A DNA stretch of 9,815 nt, from positions 1 through 9,815 of the forward strand of contig JBGPBY010000262.1 in NCBI GenBank assembly GCA_041481485.1, read 5' to 3'. Source of the stretch: JBGPBY01 sp041481485 (GTDB lineage: Bacteria; Acidobacteriota; Terriglobia; 20CM-2-55-15). Positions within the stretch are counted from its first letter, which is position 1; each line of letters opens with the position of its first letter. The notes below the pieces were generated by a model, which did not search any database, had not been told where the DNA came from, and was given only the letters and a program-made list of their open reading frames with translations. The translations under genes and the position numbers were made by a program. Of the stretch, positions 1 to 6,968 are shown piece after piece.

Positions 1-272
1 AGCCTCGTTGGCGGGGCAAGGCTTGCGCTCACCCTCGGCTGATAGATCTACGCTCTACTATGAGATGTTATTTGTGGGCAGCCGCTTAGTCACGGTCGGT
101 CTCCGATTCTTCTGGTCTGGTTCAACGAAAGGCGACTGCTCCACCTGAAATTGCTGGATCGGGATAATACAGCAAGACCTCCAGGCTTGTGTGTCACTTG
201 AAAAACTATCACAGTCCGGAATAACGCTCTCTTTTCGGGCTGCTACATTGACCGCAAGTGGAGGACCCGTAA
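1..272. other. Leader region upstream of the operon, no supported gene
   Basis: No coding sequence could be supported here. Frame 1 reads 13 residues from the window edge to a TGA at 40-42, which could be the tail of an upstream gene but is too short to identify. Frame 2 stays open to about 142 with no recognisable motif. The region is expected to hold the promoter for the three-gene operon that starts at 273. The only candidate seen is the weak one listed at 198-225. Confidence 0.5.
198..225 (+). promoter_or_regulatory. Weak sigma70-like promoter candidate for the operon
   Basis: TTGAAA at 198-203 matches the -35 consensus at five of six positions. AATAAC at 220-225 matches the -10 consensus at four of six, with a 16-base spacer. 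It would place the transcript start about 40 bases before the HAD start codon. A better -10-like GATAAT at 163-168 has no recognisable -35 partner. This is pattern matching only. Confidence 0.25.
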
Positions 273-929
273 ATGACGAGCGACCTGGAGCAGCTCATGT
301 CTGGAATTCGCGTCGTGAGCTGGGATGTGGACGGCACGCTGTTCTCGTATTGGAAAGTGGTGGCGCCAATGGTATGTGAGGTTATGGGCGCCGGAGCAGC
401 GCAGGGCTGGGGATATGTGGCGCGTCAGGTGGACCAGGTCTGGCAGTTCCATCGAACGGTGGAGCAGCAGCGGCGCCGCCGGGATTCAGCGGTCCACACC
501 GCTTCTCTGGAACGTTTCTCGGACGCTGTTCGATGGGAGCGCGAGATGCTCGACCGGGCGCTCGTCACAATCCGTCCAAGACGCCGGGCCACGGCATTGA
601 TGGACCACCTCGCGGCCGCCGGTGTGGCCCAGGTGGCCCTGAGTGATTTCGAATGCGCCTCGAAGGCGCAACGTCTTCGCCTCGGCCATTACTTTGTCCA
701 AACGTATTCCTGTGAAAGTCTGGGTTTCTGGAAGCCATCTCCAGTTCCGCTCGCCCGCATCCAGCAAGATTTCGGCATCACGGCTGACGAACATCTGCAT
801 ATTGGCGATCGTCTTGACGCCGATGGCGCAGCCTGTGCGGCAAACGGATGCCGCTTTCTGCCAATTGGTCGCGTTCCCAGAGCCTGGAACGTCTTCAACG
901 CGATTTGCGCCGCCTCGGCGCCGGAGTAG
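273..929 (+). CDS. HAD-superfamily hydrolase (putative phosphatase)
   Basis: A 218-residue protein with the four haloacid-dehalogenase motifs in order. Motif I is DVDGT (D18 the expected nucleophile, D20 the acid/base). Motif II is S124 in ALSDFE, motif III is K154 in FWKPSP, and motif IV is GDRLDAD (D179 and D184, Mg2+ ligands). Residues 23-120 between motifs I and II are mostly helical and fit a C1 cap, so a small phosphorylated metabolite is the likely substrate. No signal peptide is seen, so it should be cytoplasmic. ATG 273 is chosen because GGAGG at 260-264 sits 8 bases upstream; the internal Met at residue 9 lacks such a site. It is first in the operon, ending 9 bases before the desaturase gene. 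The substrate cannot be read from sequence. A role in preparing an acceptor or intermediate for the downstream acyl enzymes is inference. Confidence 0.9.
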   Translation: MTSDLEQLMSGIRVVSWDVDGTLFSYWKVVAPMVCEVMGAGAAQGWGYVARQVDQVWQFHRTVEQQRRRRDSAVHTASLERFSDAVRWEREMLDRALVTIRPRRRATALMDHLAAAGVAQVALSDFECASKAQRLRLGHYFVQTYSCESLGFWKPSPVPLARIQQDFGITADEHLHIGDRLDADGAACAANGCRFLPIGRVPRAWNVFNAICAASAPE

Positions 930-938
930 GAGAGTGTC

Positions 939-2840
939 ATGTCATCATTGTCTGTAACACCTGCCACTGTGGATATGCGCGCCCGGACTGGAAAGCAGAC
1001 ACTGAGCGCGATACGAAAAGTCATCCCCACCGAATATCTCCGTCCGAACGCGACGCGTTCATGGTTGGCGCTGGCGCGAGTGTTCGCCACGGTCGCGCTT
1101 TGCATACACGCATTGACCGTTATCCCGCACAACACGGGCGCCGCGCTGCTTTGGGAGGCGCCTGCGATGGTCGCGGTGTGGATCGTCTATGGCTGGGCCC
1201 TCGTTGGCCTGTTCGTCATTGGTCATGATTGTGGCCACGAATCGTTCTCGCGGAGACGATGGGTCAACACGCTTGTCGGTCACATGGCGATGGCGCCCCT
1301 TGCGAACAGCTTCCATGCGTGGAAGCTGTCTCACAATCATCACCATGCGTACACGTTGCTCCGCGGACAAGAGGTGGACTGGGCTTCGCGGCTTGTGACC
1401 CGGGAAGAATTAGAGCATCCATCCTCCAGTCTGAGCTGGTTGACGCGCCTGGGATACGCGATGCCTTTTGGCGTGGCCGTATGGATTGGCTGGAACATGA
1501 TCAACCGTGGATTCAGGATGCGGACTGCGATTGATCCAGAGACCTACGCGAAGGAGAGAGGCCGGCTCATCACATCGAGCGTGATCATGACCGCTGTTGT
1601 CGCCGGAATCTATGGAGGCTTGTGGTACGTCGTCGGTTTTGGAGGAATGCTGAAGTTCTACAGCATTCCGGCAACAATTGCCGCGCTGACGGGAGCGATC
1701 ATCATCACCATTCAGCATGCCAATGAACACAGTCTGATTTATGACCGCGAGGGGTGGACGCCGCTTCGAGGTCAGTTGGTATCGACCTTTGATGTGCGCT
1801 TTCCCGCGTGGATCGAGCGGTTGTGGTTCGACATCAACATCCATATTCCTCATCATCTGGCGCCGGGCGTTCCCTGGTACTTCCTCAAGCGCGCCGCCCG
1901 GCCGCTGCGCGAGGCCTTTCCGGACTGGTACCAGGAGCAGCGATTTGGCGCGAGTCATTTTTCATGGTGGCGCCGCACGCCATTCCTGAAGAAGGTCGAT
2001 GGAAAGGGATACTTCAAACTCGAACCGCGGCAAGCAAACCCAGATCCAAAACGTCGCGCGCGCTGGACCAGCCGCCTGGTAGTCATAGCCAGCGGCGGAG
2101 TTGCGTTGGGTTCACTCCTTTTCGAGCCTCAGGGCATTGCCGGACACGCCGCTGACATTCTCATTCGAACCTACGCAATCTTCGTTGGCACGGTGATGGC
2201 CCACGAGGCGGTTCATGGACATCTGGGGCGCGGGCGATCCGGGAATTTGTGGTGGGGGACGATCGCTCTGCTGCCGTCGATGGTACCGTTCGGGAACTTC
2301 CGGAAGACGCATTTGCTTCACCACGCGTTCACGAACATTCCGGACGAGGATCCCGATCATTTCATCCGTTACAGGAGCGCGGTGGAGATTCCGTTCCGCG
2401 CACTCGCCATGCCCCATCAGTGGTTTTTCTGGCTCTGGCGTCGTGGCCGGATCAATCGGGTGCACGTGATCGATCTTGCGGTGAACTACGCCGCGATATT
2501 CACGCTCTTCGGCGGCATGTTGCTGGCTGTTGGCCCGTCGCGTCTCGCACTGGGCATGCTCCCGGCGTTGGGCCTGGTGTCGCTGCTGTTGTGGCATCCA
2601 TTTGCGTTCAAGACGCACGAGGGGTTCTCAACGGGAGCGCCCGAATTGCGCTCTCACAACTACTACGGCCGTTTCATGTATTGGTTCTCGTTCGGGCTGT
2701 CGGCCCATCGGACGCACCATCAAGAGCCACGTCTGACGTGGCTGCAGTTGCGGCGTTTTGTGGAAGCTGATCCGAAGGGCGGGTTCCTTCACCGGATACT
2801 CGCGCGGCGTGACACTCGTGTTGTCGCGAGCGCGTCATGA
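939..2840 (+). CDS. Tandem-fused fatty acid desaturase / hydroxylase (two di-iron domains)
   Basis: A 633-residue membrane protein with two consecutive fatty-acid-desaturase-like domains, each with its own three histidine boxes. Domain 1 (about 40-350) has HDCGH (96-100), HNHHH (132-136) and HIPHH (302-306), the pattern of DesA/Delta12-type acyl-lipid desaturases. Domain 2 (about 375-625) has HEAVH (422-426), HLLHH (458-462) and HRTHH (590-594), followed by EPRLTWLQL. It is closer in style to CrtW-like or other membrane hydroxylases/desaturases. Hydrophobic segments fall near 44-66, 74-95, 170-188, 212-236, 241-260, 378-395, 405-421, 511-531 and 536-552. Each domain normally stands alone at about 280-350 residues, so this is a fusion, not an oversized single enzyme. 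Both sets look complete, so both di-iron sites could be active. The start has AGGAG at 928-932, 6 bases upstream. The stop overlaps the next start (ATGA, 2837-2840), implying translational coupling. Substrate and regiospecificity are unknown. Confidence 0.9.
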   Translation: MSSLSVTPATVDMRARTGKQTLSAIRKVIPTEYLRPNATRSWLALARVFATVALCIHALTVIPHNTGAALLWEAPAMVAVWIVYGWALVGLFVIGHDCGHESFSRRRWVNTLVGHMAMAPLANSFHAWKLSHNHHHAYTLLRGQEVDWASRLVTREELEHPSSSLSWLTRLGYAMPFGVAVWIGWNMINRGFRMRTAIDPETYAKERGRLITSSVIMTAVVAGIYGGLWYVVGFGGMLKFYSIPATIAALTGAIIITIQHANEHSLIYDREGWTPLRGQLVSTFDVRFPAWIERLWFDINIHIPHHLAPGVPWYFLKRAARPLREAFPDWYQEQRFGASHFSWWRRTPFLKKVDGKGYFKLEPRQANPDPKRRARWTSRLVVIASGGVALGSLLFEPQGIAGHAADILIRTYAIFVGTVMAHEAVHGHLGRGRSGNLWWGTIALLPSMVPFGNFRKTHLLHHAFTNIPDEDPDHFIRYRSAVEIPFRALAMPHQWFFWLWRRGRINRVHVIDLAVNYAAIFTLFGGMLLAVGPSRLALGMLPALGLVSLLLWHPFAFKTHEGFSTGAPELRSHNYYGRFMYWFSFGLSAHRTHHQEPRLTWLQLRRFVEADPKGGFLHRILARRDTRVVASAS

Positions 2841-5725
2841 CACGCCTGTCGACGATCGATCGCATTCTGTCGGTGGTGGATCACGCGGATTTCGGCGTGA
2901 TTCTCCATTTTCGAAAGACTCCGGCAATTGATGCGCTGAGGACTGGGGCGCGGAGCGCGCGAACCCTTTATCCGGTGACAGGGTCTCGCATTGACGGCGC
3001 GTATTGGAAGTCAGCGGCGACACCCGCTGATGGCGCTGATGGCGCTGATGGCGACGCTGGCGTCGCCCTGTCCACGGCCAGCGATCCGGCGCGAGAGGTG
3101 GAGGCTTTCCTGAATCGCCCATTCGACCCGCGCCATGAAGCCCCAATTCAACAGCTCCTGGCGCCCGGCAGATTTCTCGTCACACGCGCGCACCACGCTG
3201 CGCTGGACGGCTTCAGTCTGGGACTGTGGCTGCAGCATCAACTGCAGATTACGGCGGGGTTGGAACCGCCAGCCACGGAACCCAAAATGGATGGGACAGT
3301 GAGAATGCGCGCTCCGCGACATTCGAAGGTATTGGGCGGTCATAGACCGTCCCTACAGTGGGGATCGCAGTCGCTCTGGACCAGAAAGGCGTCCGGCGAG
3401 TTCCGCAAGCGCTGGTTATCGATAGAGCTACCGGGAAAACTTTCCGCGAATACGCTTGCGGCGGCCACACTGCGGACGATCGTGAACTGGAACCGCGCGC
3501 ACGGAGCACCATCCCATGGGATGAGCCTGTGGATGCCGGTCAACATCAGAGATCGTAACTCCGCGGGTTTTGGAAATGGGACAAGCCGAATTCGTGTGAG
3601 CATGCATGGCACGGCGGATATTCGGAGAGAGATACGTGGAAGGCTCCGAAGCGGAGAATGGGCGGTTCCTGCGGATCCGCTGCTGATGCATCTGCCTTGC
3701 GTGTTGAGCAATCCCATCCTCCGGATATATCTCCATCGGCCGTGGGCTCGCATGGGTTCGGCCGTCTTTTCCTGCATTGAAGAATGGCCGGGCCGGGATG
3801 ACGCGATGTTTGCGGCCGTGGAGAAGATCGATCTGGTCGGCCAGCTCCACAGCAGTCTTCCCCTGGCGATCAACACCATGACACATCGGGGCAGGACGGA
3901 AGTGACCATTACCTACGATGCGAGCCGCCTTTCCGCGGACGACGTTTCCGCGTTGGCGTCGGACCTGGCTCGCGAGGCCGAAGTGGACAGCCCAAAGCGC
4001 CGGGCAGAAACAAAAGAGGTTGGCTGCATTCGCCGTTCGCAACCTACATTGCGCGGGCCCTTCAATGATGCATTGCGCGCTTGCATCGGCGCGCTCATTC
4101 ATGGACTCGGCGCCGCGTGCAGCGTAATCCATCGAGCGCGGATTGCGTCCTTCACCAATACGCAGCAAAAGCTACGCCGCCGATTCCGCATCGAGCCGAA
4201 TTCTCCGGTTCTTGCTTACGGATCCCCGGTTGAGGCGGAGATTCGCCGTGTGGCCTCGCAAAGCGCGGCAGCGCGCTGGGCTGAAACCTCGGGTACCACA
4301 GCGCGGCCGAAGCGCCTCCTGTACACGCCGCAACGCATTCGTCAGACGTCGTGGACATTCATTGACGGGTTTGTCCGGGCATTCGGCGCCTATTGCTCCG
4401 GGTTCCGATCCAGCCTTTATGTGTTTCGTCCCTTCGACGATGGTGATTCGCTGACTTCGATGCTCGTTGATGAGGGGCGCGTTCCGTCGTATCTCGCCAC
4501 ATTGCAGGCGCCGTATCGAGTCGAGAATCTGCCCGAGCTACACGAGCTTGCCGCGCGTTATGGCTCGGCCGCCCTTCGTCTGTGGATTCTTGCAGTCGCG
4601 AATCCCGGGGTCCTTTACAGCACGAACCCATCGACGATCGCGCTATTCCTCGACGAGGTCGCTTCGGAATGGGATCGCTGCCGTAAACTCATCGTCGATT
4701 TTCGCCGGAATCCTTCATGGTTCGATCCAGCCGTTCACGCGATTGCCGCGCGGCTCCAATCATGTGGAAGCGAGGAGCGCATCGACGCGATCGTGTCCGC
4801 CGGCGCGGCCTTGCCTCTGGATGTCTGGGCGCCTGCAGTCCACACGGTCATCTGCTGGACAGGCGGTTATGTGACACCCTTTCTGGATCGGCTGACAAAG
4901 CGCCTTCCGCCGGATCGCTATCGGCTCGTTCCCATGTACTCGATGTCCACCGAGACCATTGAAACGATCGGGCACTTCGAACAGAACGGCGCCGCGTTTC
5001 TTCCACTGGCGCGAGGAGTGTTCTACGAATTCATCGAGGAAGGCCTGCCGGACTCTCCGGAGAATCTAAAGACCGCCCACGAACTGGAACCCGGAAAGGC
5101 ATACACGATGGTCGTCAGCGACGCCTACGGATTGCGACGGTACCAGACCGACGATGTGTTCCTCTGCGCGGCCGTGGTTGCGGGGTTGCCCGATCTGCGA
5201 TTCCAGCGCCGCCGGAATCTCGAATACTCGTTCACCGGCGAGAAGTTGTCCGCGGGCCATTTGCAGTCTGTTTTCGGTCGGCTGCGATCGGAAGGTATGG
5301 TTCCGGAAGGCGCGTTTCTTGCCGGTGTGCCCTCTCTTCACGGCGGAGACGGGTTGCCTCACTACAAGATTGCGCTCGTGAGTTCCGAGTGCAGCCGGAA
5401 GGAACAAGCAGCCCGTGGCAGAAGTTCCAAAGCTGAAGACCGGCGGCCGAATCCAGAGGACTTAAGCAATTTTTCCGCCGGTTTCGTACACTGCCGCCAC
5501 GTACAGCTAGACGAGGTCATTGCGAGTGATTGCGATCGGATGATCCAGGAGGAGAACCACGAGTATCGGAGGAAACGCGAGACGGGCCGTCTCGGTCCGG
5601 CGCAGGTGCTTCGAATGTCGGTCCGTGATTTTGTGTCGCGCGTGGGCGGCCCGGCGGCCGCCGCAGATGGTCAATTCAAGTTTCTTCCGTTGTATCGCCG
5701 GCTGTGGGAGGAGCTACCGGGCTAG
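2837..5725 (+). CDS. Condensation/WES-type acyltransferase fused to GH3-type acyl-adenylating enzyme
   Basis: A 962-residue two-domain enzyme. Residues 1-385 resemble the condensation/PapA5/wax-ester-synthase acyltransferase fold: the catalytic HHAALDG is at 119-125 (H120 and D124 expected to be essential), MPVNIRDRN at 233-241 matches the conserved M-P-V-N-x-R region, and SLPLAINTM lies near 340-348. After a linker, residues about 412-962 match the GH3 acyl-acid-amido synthetase family. The ATP loop is TSGTTARPK (484-492), with an adenine/ribose region YSMSTE (701-706), GVFYEFIEE (727-735), ELEPGKAYTMVV (749-760), YGLRRYQTDD (764-773) and RRNLEYSFTGEKL (791-803). GH3 enzymes adenylate a carboxylic acid and pass the acyl group to an amine. 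No carrier-protein domain is visible. A 9-bp coding repeat lies at 3025-3051 and a palindromic genomic repeat at 3334-3359. A hydrophilic stretch occupies about 850-880. Its start overlaps the desaturase stop. Domain assignment is firm; the product is inference. Confidence 0.87.
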   Translation: MTRLSTIDRILSVVDHADFGVILHFRKTPAIDALRTGARSARTLYPVTGSRIDGAYWKSAATPADGADGADGDAGVALSTASDPAREVEAFLNRPFDPRHEAPIQQLLAPGRFLVTRAHHAALDGFSLGLWLQHQLQITAGLEPPATEPKMDGTVRMRAPRHSKVLGGHRPSLQWGSQSLWTRKASGEFRKRWLSIELPGKLSANTLAAATLRTIVNWNRAHGAPSHGMSLWMPVNIRDRNSAGFGNGTSRIRVSMHGTADIRREIRGRLRSGEWAVPADPLLMHLPCVLSNPILRIYLHRPWARMGSAVFSCIEEWPGRDDAMFAAVEKIDLVGQLHSSLPLAINTMTHRGRTEVTITYDASRLSADDVSALASDLAREAEVDSPKRRAETKEVGCIRRSQPTLRGPFNDALRACIGALIHGLGAACSVIHRARIASFTNTQQKLRRRFRIEPNSPVLAYGSPVEAEIRRVASQSAAARWAETSGTTARPKRLLYTPQRIRQTSWTFIDGFVRAFGAYCSGFRSSLYVFRPFDDGDSLTSMLVDEGRVPSYLATLQAPYRVENLPELHELAARYGSAALRLWILAVANPGVLYSTNPSTIALFLDEVASEWDRCRKLIVDFRRNPSWFDPAVHAIAARLQSCGSEERIDAIVSAGAALPLDVWAPAVHTVICWTGGYVTPFLDRLTKRLPPDRYRLVPMYSMSTETIETIGHFEQNGAAFLPLARGVFYEFIEEGLPDSPENLKTAHELEPGKAYTMVVSDAYGLRRYQTDDVFLCAAVVAGLPDLRFQRRRNLEYSFTGEKLSAGHLQSVFGRLRSEGMVPEGAFLAGVPSLHGGDGLPHYKIALVSSECSRKEQAARGRSSKAEDRRPNPEDLSNFSAGFVHCRHVQLDEVIASDCDRMIQEENHEYRRKRETGRLGPAQVLRMSVRDFVSRVGGPAAAADGQFKFLPLYRRLWEELPG
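3025..3051 (+). repeat. Triple 9-bp tandem repeat in coding sequence
   Basis: Three exact copies of CGCTGATGG (3025-3033, 3034-3042, 3043-3051), followed by a related fourth unit CGACGCTGG. They encode Ala-Asp-Gly triplets (residues 64-72) in the acyltransferase domain, between the N-terminal strands and the helix that precedes HHxxxDG. Because the unit is a multiple of three, copy-number change would alter linker length without shifting the frame. Confidence 0.9.
3334..3359. repeat. Palindromic dispersed repeat, copy A (inside the GH3 fusion gene)
   Basis: GGGCGGTC (3334-3341), loop ATA, GACCGTCC (3345-3352), then CTACAGT. The arms pair over 8 positions with one G-T mismatch (a G-U pair in RNA). 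From 3336 to 3359 it matches 22 of 24 bases of the intergenic copy at 6930-6953. Here it is read in frame as GGHRPSLQW (residues 167-175), in what looks like a variable linker after the HHxxxDG motif. Confidence 0.8.
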
Positions 5726-6553
5726 CCGCTTCGCGTGTTTCGCGAAGATCGGGTTGTCGGGAAACTCTTTCGCGAGTACCTGAAACAGTTTTTGCGCGTC
5801 GGAGGTCTTCTTTTCACGCAGGTAGGTGACCGCAAGCAGGATCTGCGCGTACGGTTTCAGCAATGATCCATTCTCCGCTGCGGAACGCAGGTCTTTGATC
5901 GCCACGTCCTTGCTGCCCGGATAACCGCGGAGCCTGGCCAGCCAGCGAATCGGAAAGGGCAGTGATGCGACGACATAGTTGGTTACGCCCGTCCAGATAT
6001 AGGCGTCGTAAAACATGGAGTTCGCTTCGACCAGGAGTTTGGCGTTGTCGTATCCAGCCCGGCCGGGTTTCGCCGCGCCGCGGCGATCCTTTTCGATCAG
6101 GAAAGTGTAGTCAGCCTCCACGCCATTGGCTAAAGCGAGCGCAAAGAGCGCGTTTTCGTTTTTGGATTCGTGATTCAAAATAGCGTCAGCCAGCTTGCGC
6201 GCTTTCGACGTCAACTCCATGAGGTGGCGCTTGAGATCCGCATCGGGTTTGCCGGTCGCTTCCGCGACCAGATGCTTATCGTCAACGTAGAACTCCGCGT
6301 CCAGCGCGCCAAGGCGATGGAGTTCCATGAACAGCACGCGCGCCGCGTCGGCGGCGTGCCCCAGGGGATCATCGGGCTTACGGGCTATGTAGTCCGCAAA
6401 GTCCGTTCTCGACGTGTCGAAGTCGAGAGAGTACATCGCCCTGAACCCTGCCTGGAGGCGCGCGTCAGGCGGCGCCTGCGCCTCGACGTTTCGCGGGTCT
6501 GAAAGAACAAGCGCGGCCAGCGCCAGCAGCAGGCATCGCATCCATTGGACCAT
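5714..6553 (-). CDS. Secreted TPR-like repeat protein
   Basis: A 279-residue protein with a cleavable signal peptide: basic/polar start, hydrophobic core LLLALAALVL (8-17), likely cleavage after VEA at 23-25. The mature part is almost all helix. Segments near 32-64, 112-145 and 233-266 have TPR-like spacing, the last (SDAQKLFQVLAKEFPDNP) fitting the end of a TPR unit well. Such proteins usually act as periplasmic scaffolds or co-chaperones; no enzyme motif is seen. The frame stays open 81 codons further upstream (to 6796), but the start at 6553 is preferred because GGAGGGAGGG lies just upstream and the signal peptide begins there. Its stop lies inside the 3' end of the convergent GH3 fusion gene, a 12-base tail-to-tail overlap. 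It is not part of the plus-strand operon, and there is no sign of a functional link. Confidence 0.8.
   Translation of the reverse strand: MVQWMRCLLLALAALVLSDPRNVEAQAPPDARLQAGFRAMYSLDFDTSRTDFADYIARKPDDPLGHAADAARVLFMELHRLGALDAEFYVDDKHLVAEATGKPDADLKRHLMELTSKARKLADAILNHESKNENALFALALANGVEADYTFLIEKDRRGAAKPGRAGYDNAKLLVEANSMFYDAYIWTGVTNYVVASLPFPIRWLARLRGYPGSKDVAIKDLRSAAENGSLLKPYAQILLAVTYLREKKTSDAQKLFQVLAKEFPDNPIFAKHAKRLAR
5729..5747 (+). terminator. Hairpin just after the operon, possible terminator
   Basis: A perfect 7-bp stem CTTCGCG / CGCGAAG (5729-5735 and 5741-5747) with a 5-base loop TGTTT begins 3 bases after the stop codon of the GH3 fusion gene. It is placed where an operon terminator would be, but no T run follows, so it is not a textbook intrinsic terminator. 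The same bases encode the C-terminal end of the minus-strand TPR-like protein. Confidence 0.35.
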
Positions 6554-6968
6554 GATGATTCCCTCCCTCCGGTTAATGTATGAAACGCCGCGTTCTCGCA
6601 GTCCGCGCTTTGTGATACTTCTACAACCCTCACAACGTGAATCCTCCTGCTGGAGATGCGGGCTGCCGACGCTGAGCCGCGATCTTAACGGGTACATGCG
6701 CCCGCCAAACACGATGCCACCGCGCCACACAGTTCGATGCTCGCTTTGTCCTTGAATCACGTAATCTCGAATCTCCACACGAACCCTGCCGCCCATAGTC
6801 AGTGGGGATTTGAGACGGAATGTCGCGTATTGCGGCGCAGTTGTTCATTCAGCCATTTTGTCGCAACCCCATATAGATGCGGAGAACGGAACGGCCGCGC
6901 GTCGATGATTCCGGTTTCCGACGGCGTGCGCGGTCATAGACCGCGCCTACAGTTGCGCGACCGAGAAT
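6554..6968. other. 415-base intergenic stretch between two minus-strand genes
   Basis: No gene is supported, although the frame of the TPR-like gene remains open to 6796 without a signal-peptide or ribosome-site argument for an earlier start. The stretch holds the strong ribosome binding site of the TPR-like gene (about 6561-6571), a 6-bp inverted repeat TTGTGA / TCACAA (6610-6615 and 6630-6635), and the palindromic repeat at 6928-6953 near the end of the upstream minus-strand gene. No convincing promoter was found for the TPR-like gene. Confidence 0.5.
6928..6953. repeat. Palindromic dispersed repeat, copy B (intergenic)
   Basis: GCGCGGTC (6928-6935), loop ATA, GACCGCGC (6939-6946): a perfect 8-bp inverted repeat followed by CTACAGT. 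It shares 22 of 24 bases (6930-6953) with the copy inside the GH3 fusion gene. It lies about 22 bases beyond the stop of the minus-strand gene at 6969-7793, so it could also act as a transcript-end hairpin, although no T run follows. Confidence 0.85.

Noticed and set aside
1..42. Tail of an upstream plus-strand gene (13 residues before TGA)
   Set aside because: Too short to separate from chance; no motif.
163..168. GATAAT as the operon's -10 box
   Set aside because: No acceptable -35 element or extended -10 TG lies at the right distance.
689..1135. 148-residue minus-strand frame across the HAD-desaturase junction
   Set aside because: It spans the end of one well-supported gene and the start of another and shows no protein family features.
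1410..1958. 182-residue minus-strand reading frame inside the desaturase gene
   Set aside because: It lies opposite a gene with clear histidine-box motifs and has no recognisable domain; a GC-rich shadow frame.
3428..4168. 246-residue minus-strand reading frame opposite the GH3 fusion gene
   Set aside because: Composition is rich in Arg, Ala and His as expected of antisense frames in GC-rich DNA, with no ribosome site or motif.
2837..5725. Nonribosomal peptide synthetase module reading of the fusion protein
   Set aside because: Although a condensation-like domain is followed by an adenylating domain, the latter has GH3-type motifs instead of standard A-domain core motifs, and no carrier-protein serine motif is present.
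5714..6796. Longer 360-residue version of the TPR-like protein
   Set aside because: The extra 81 residues lack features, while a strong ribosome binding site and a signal peptide start at 6553.
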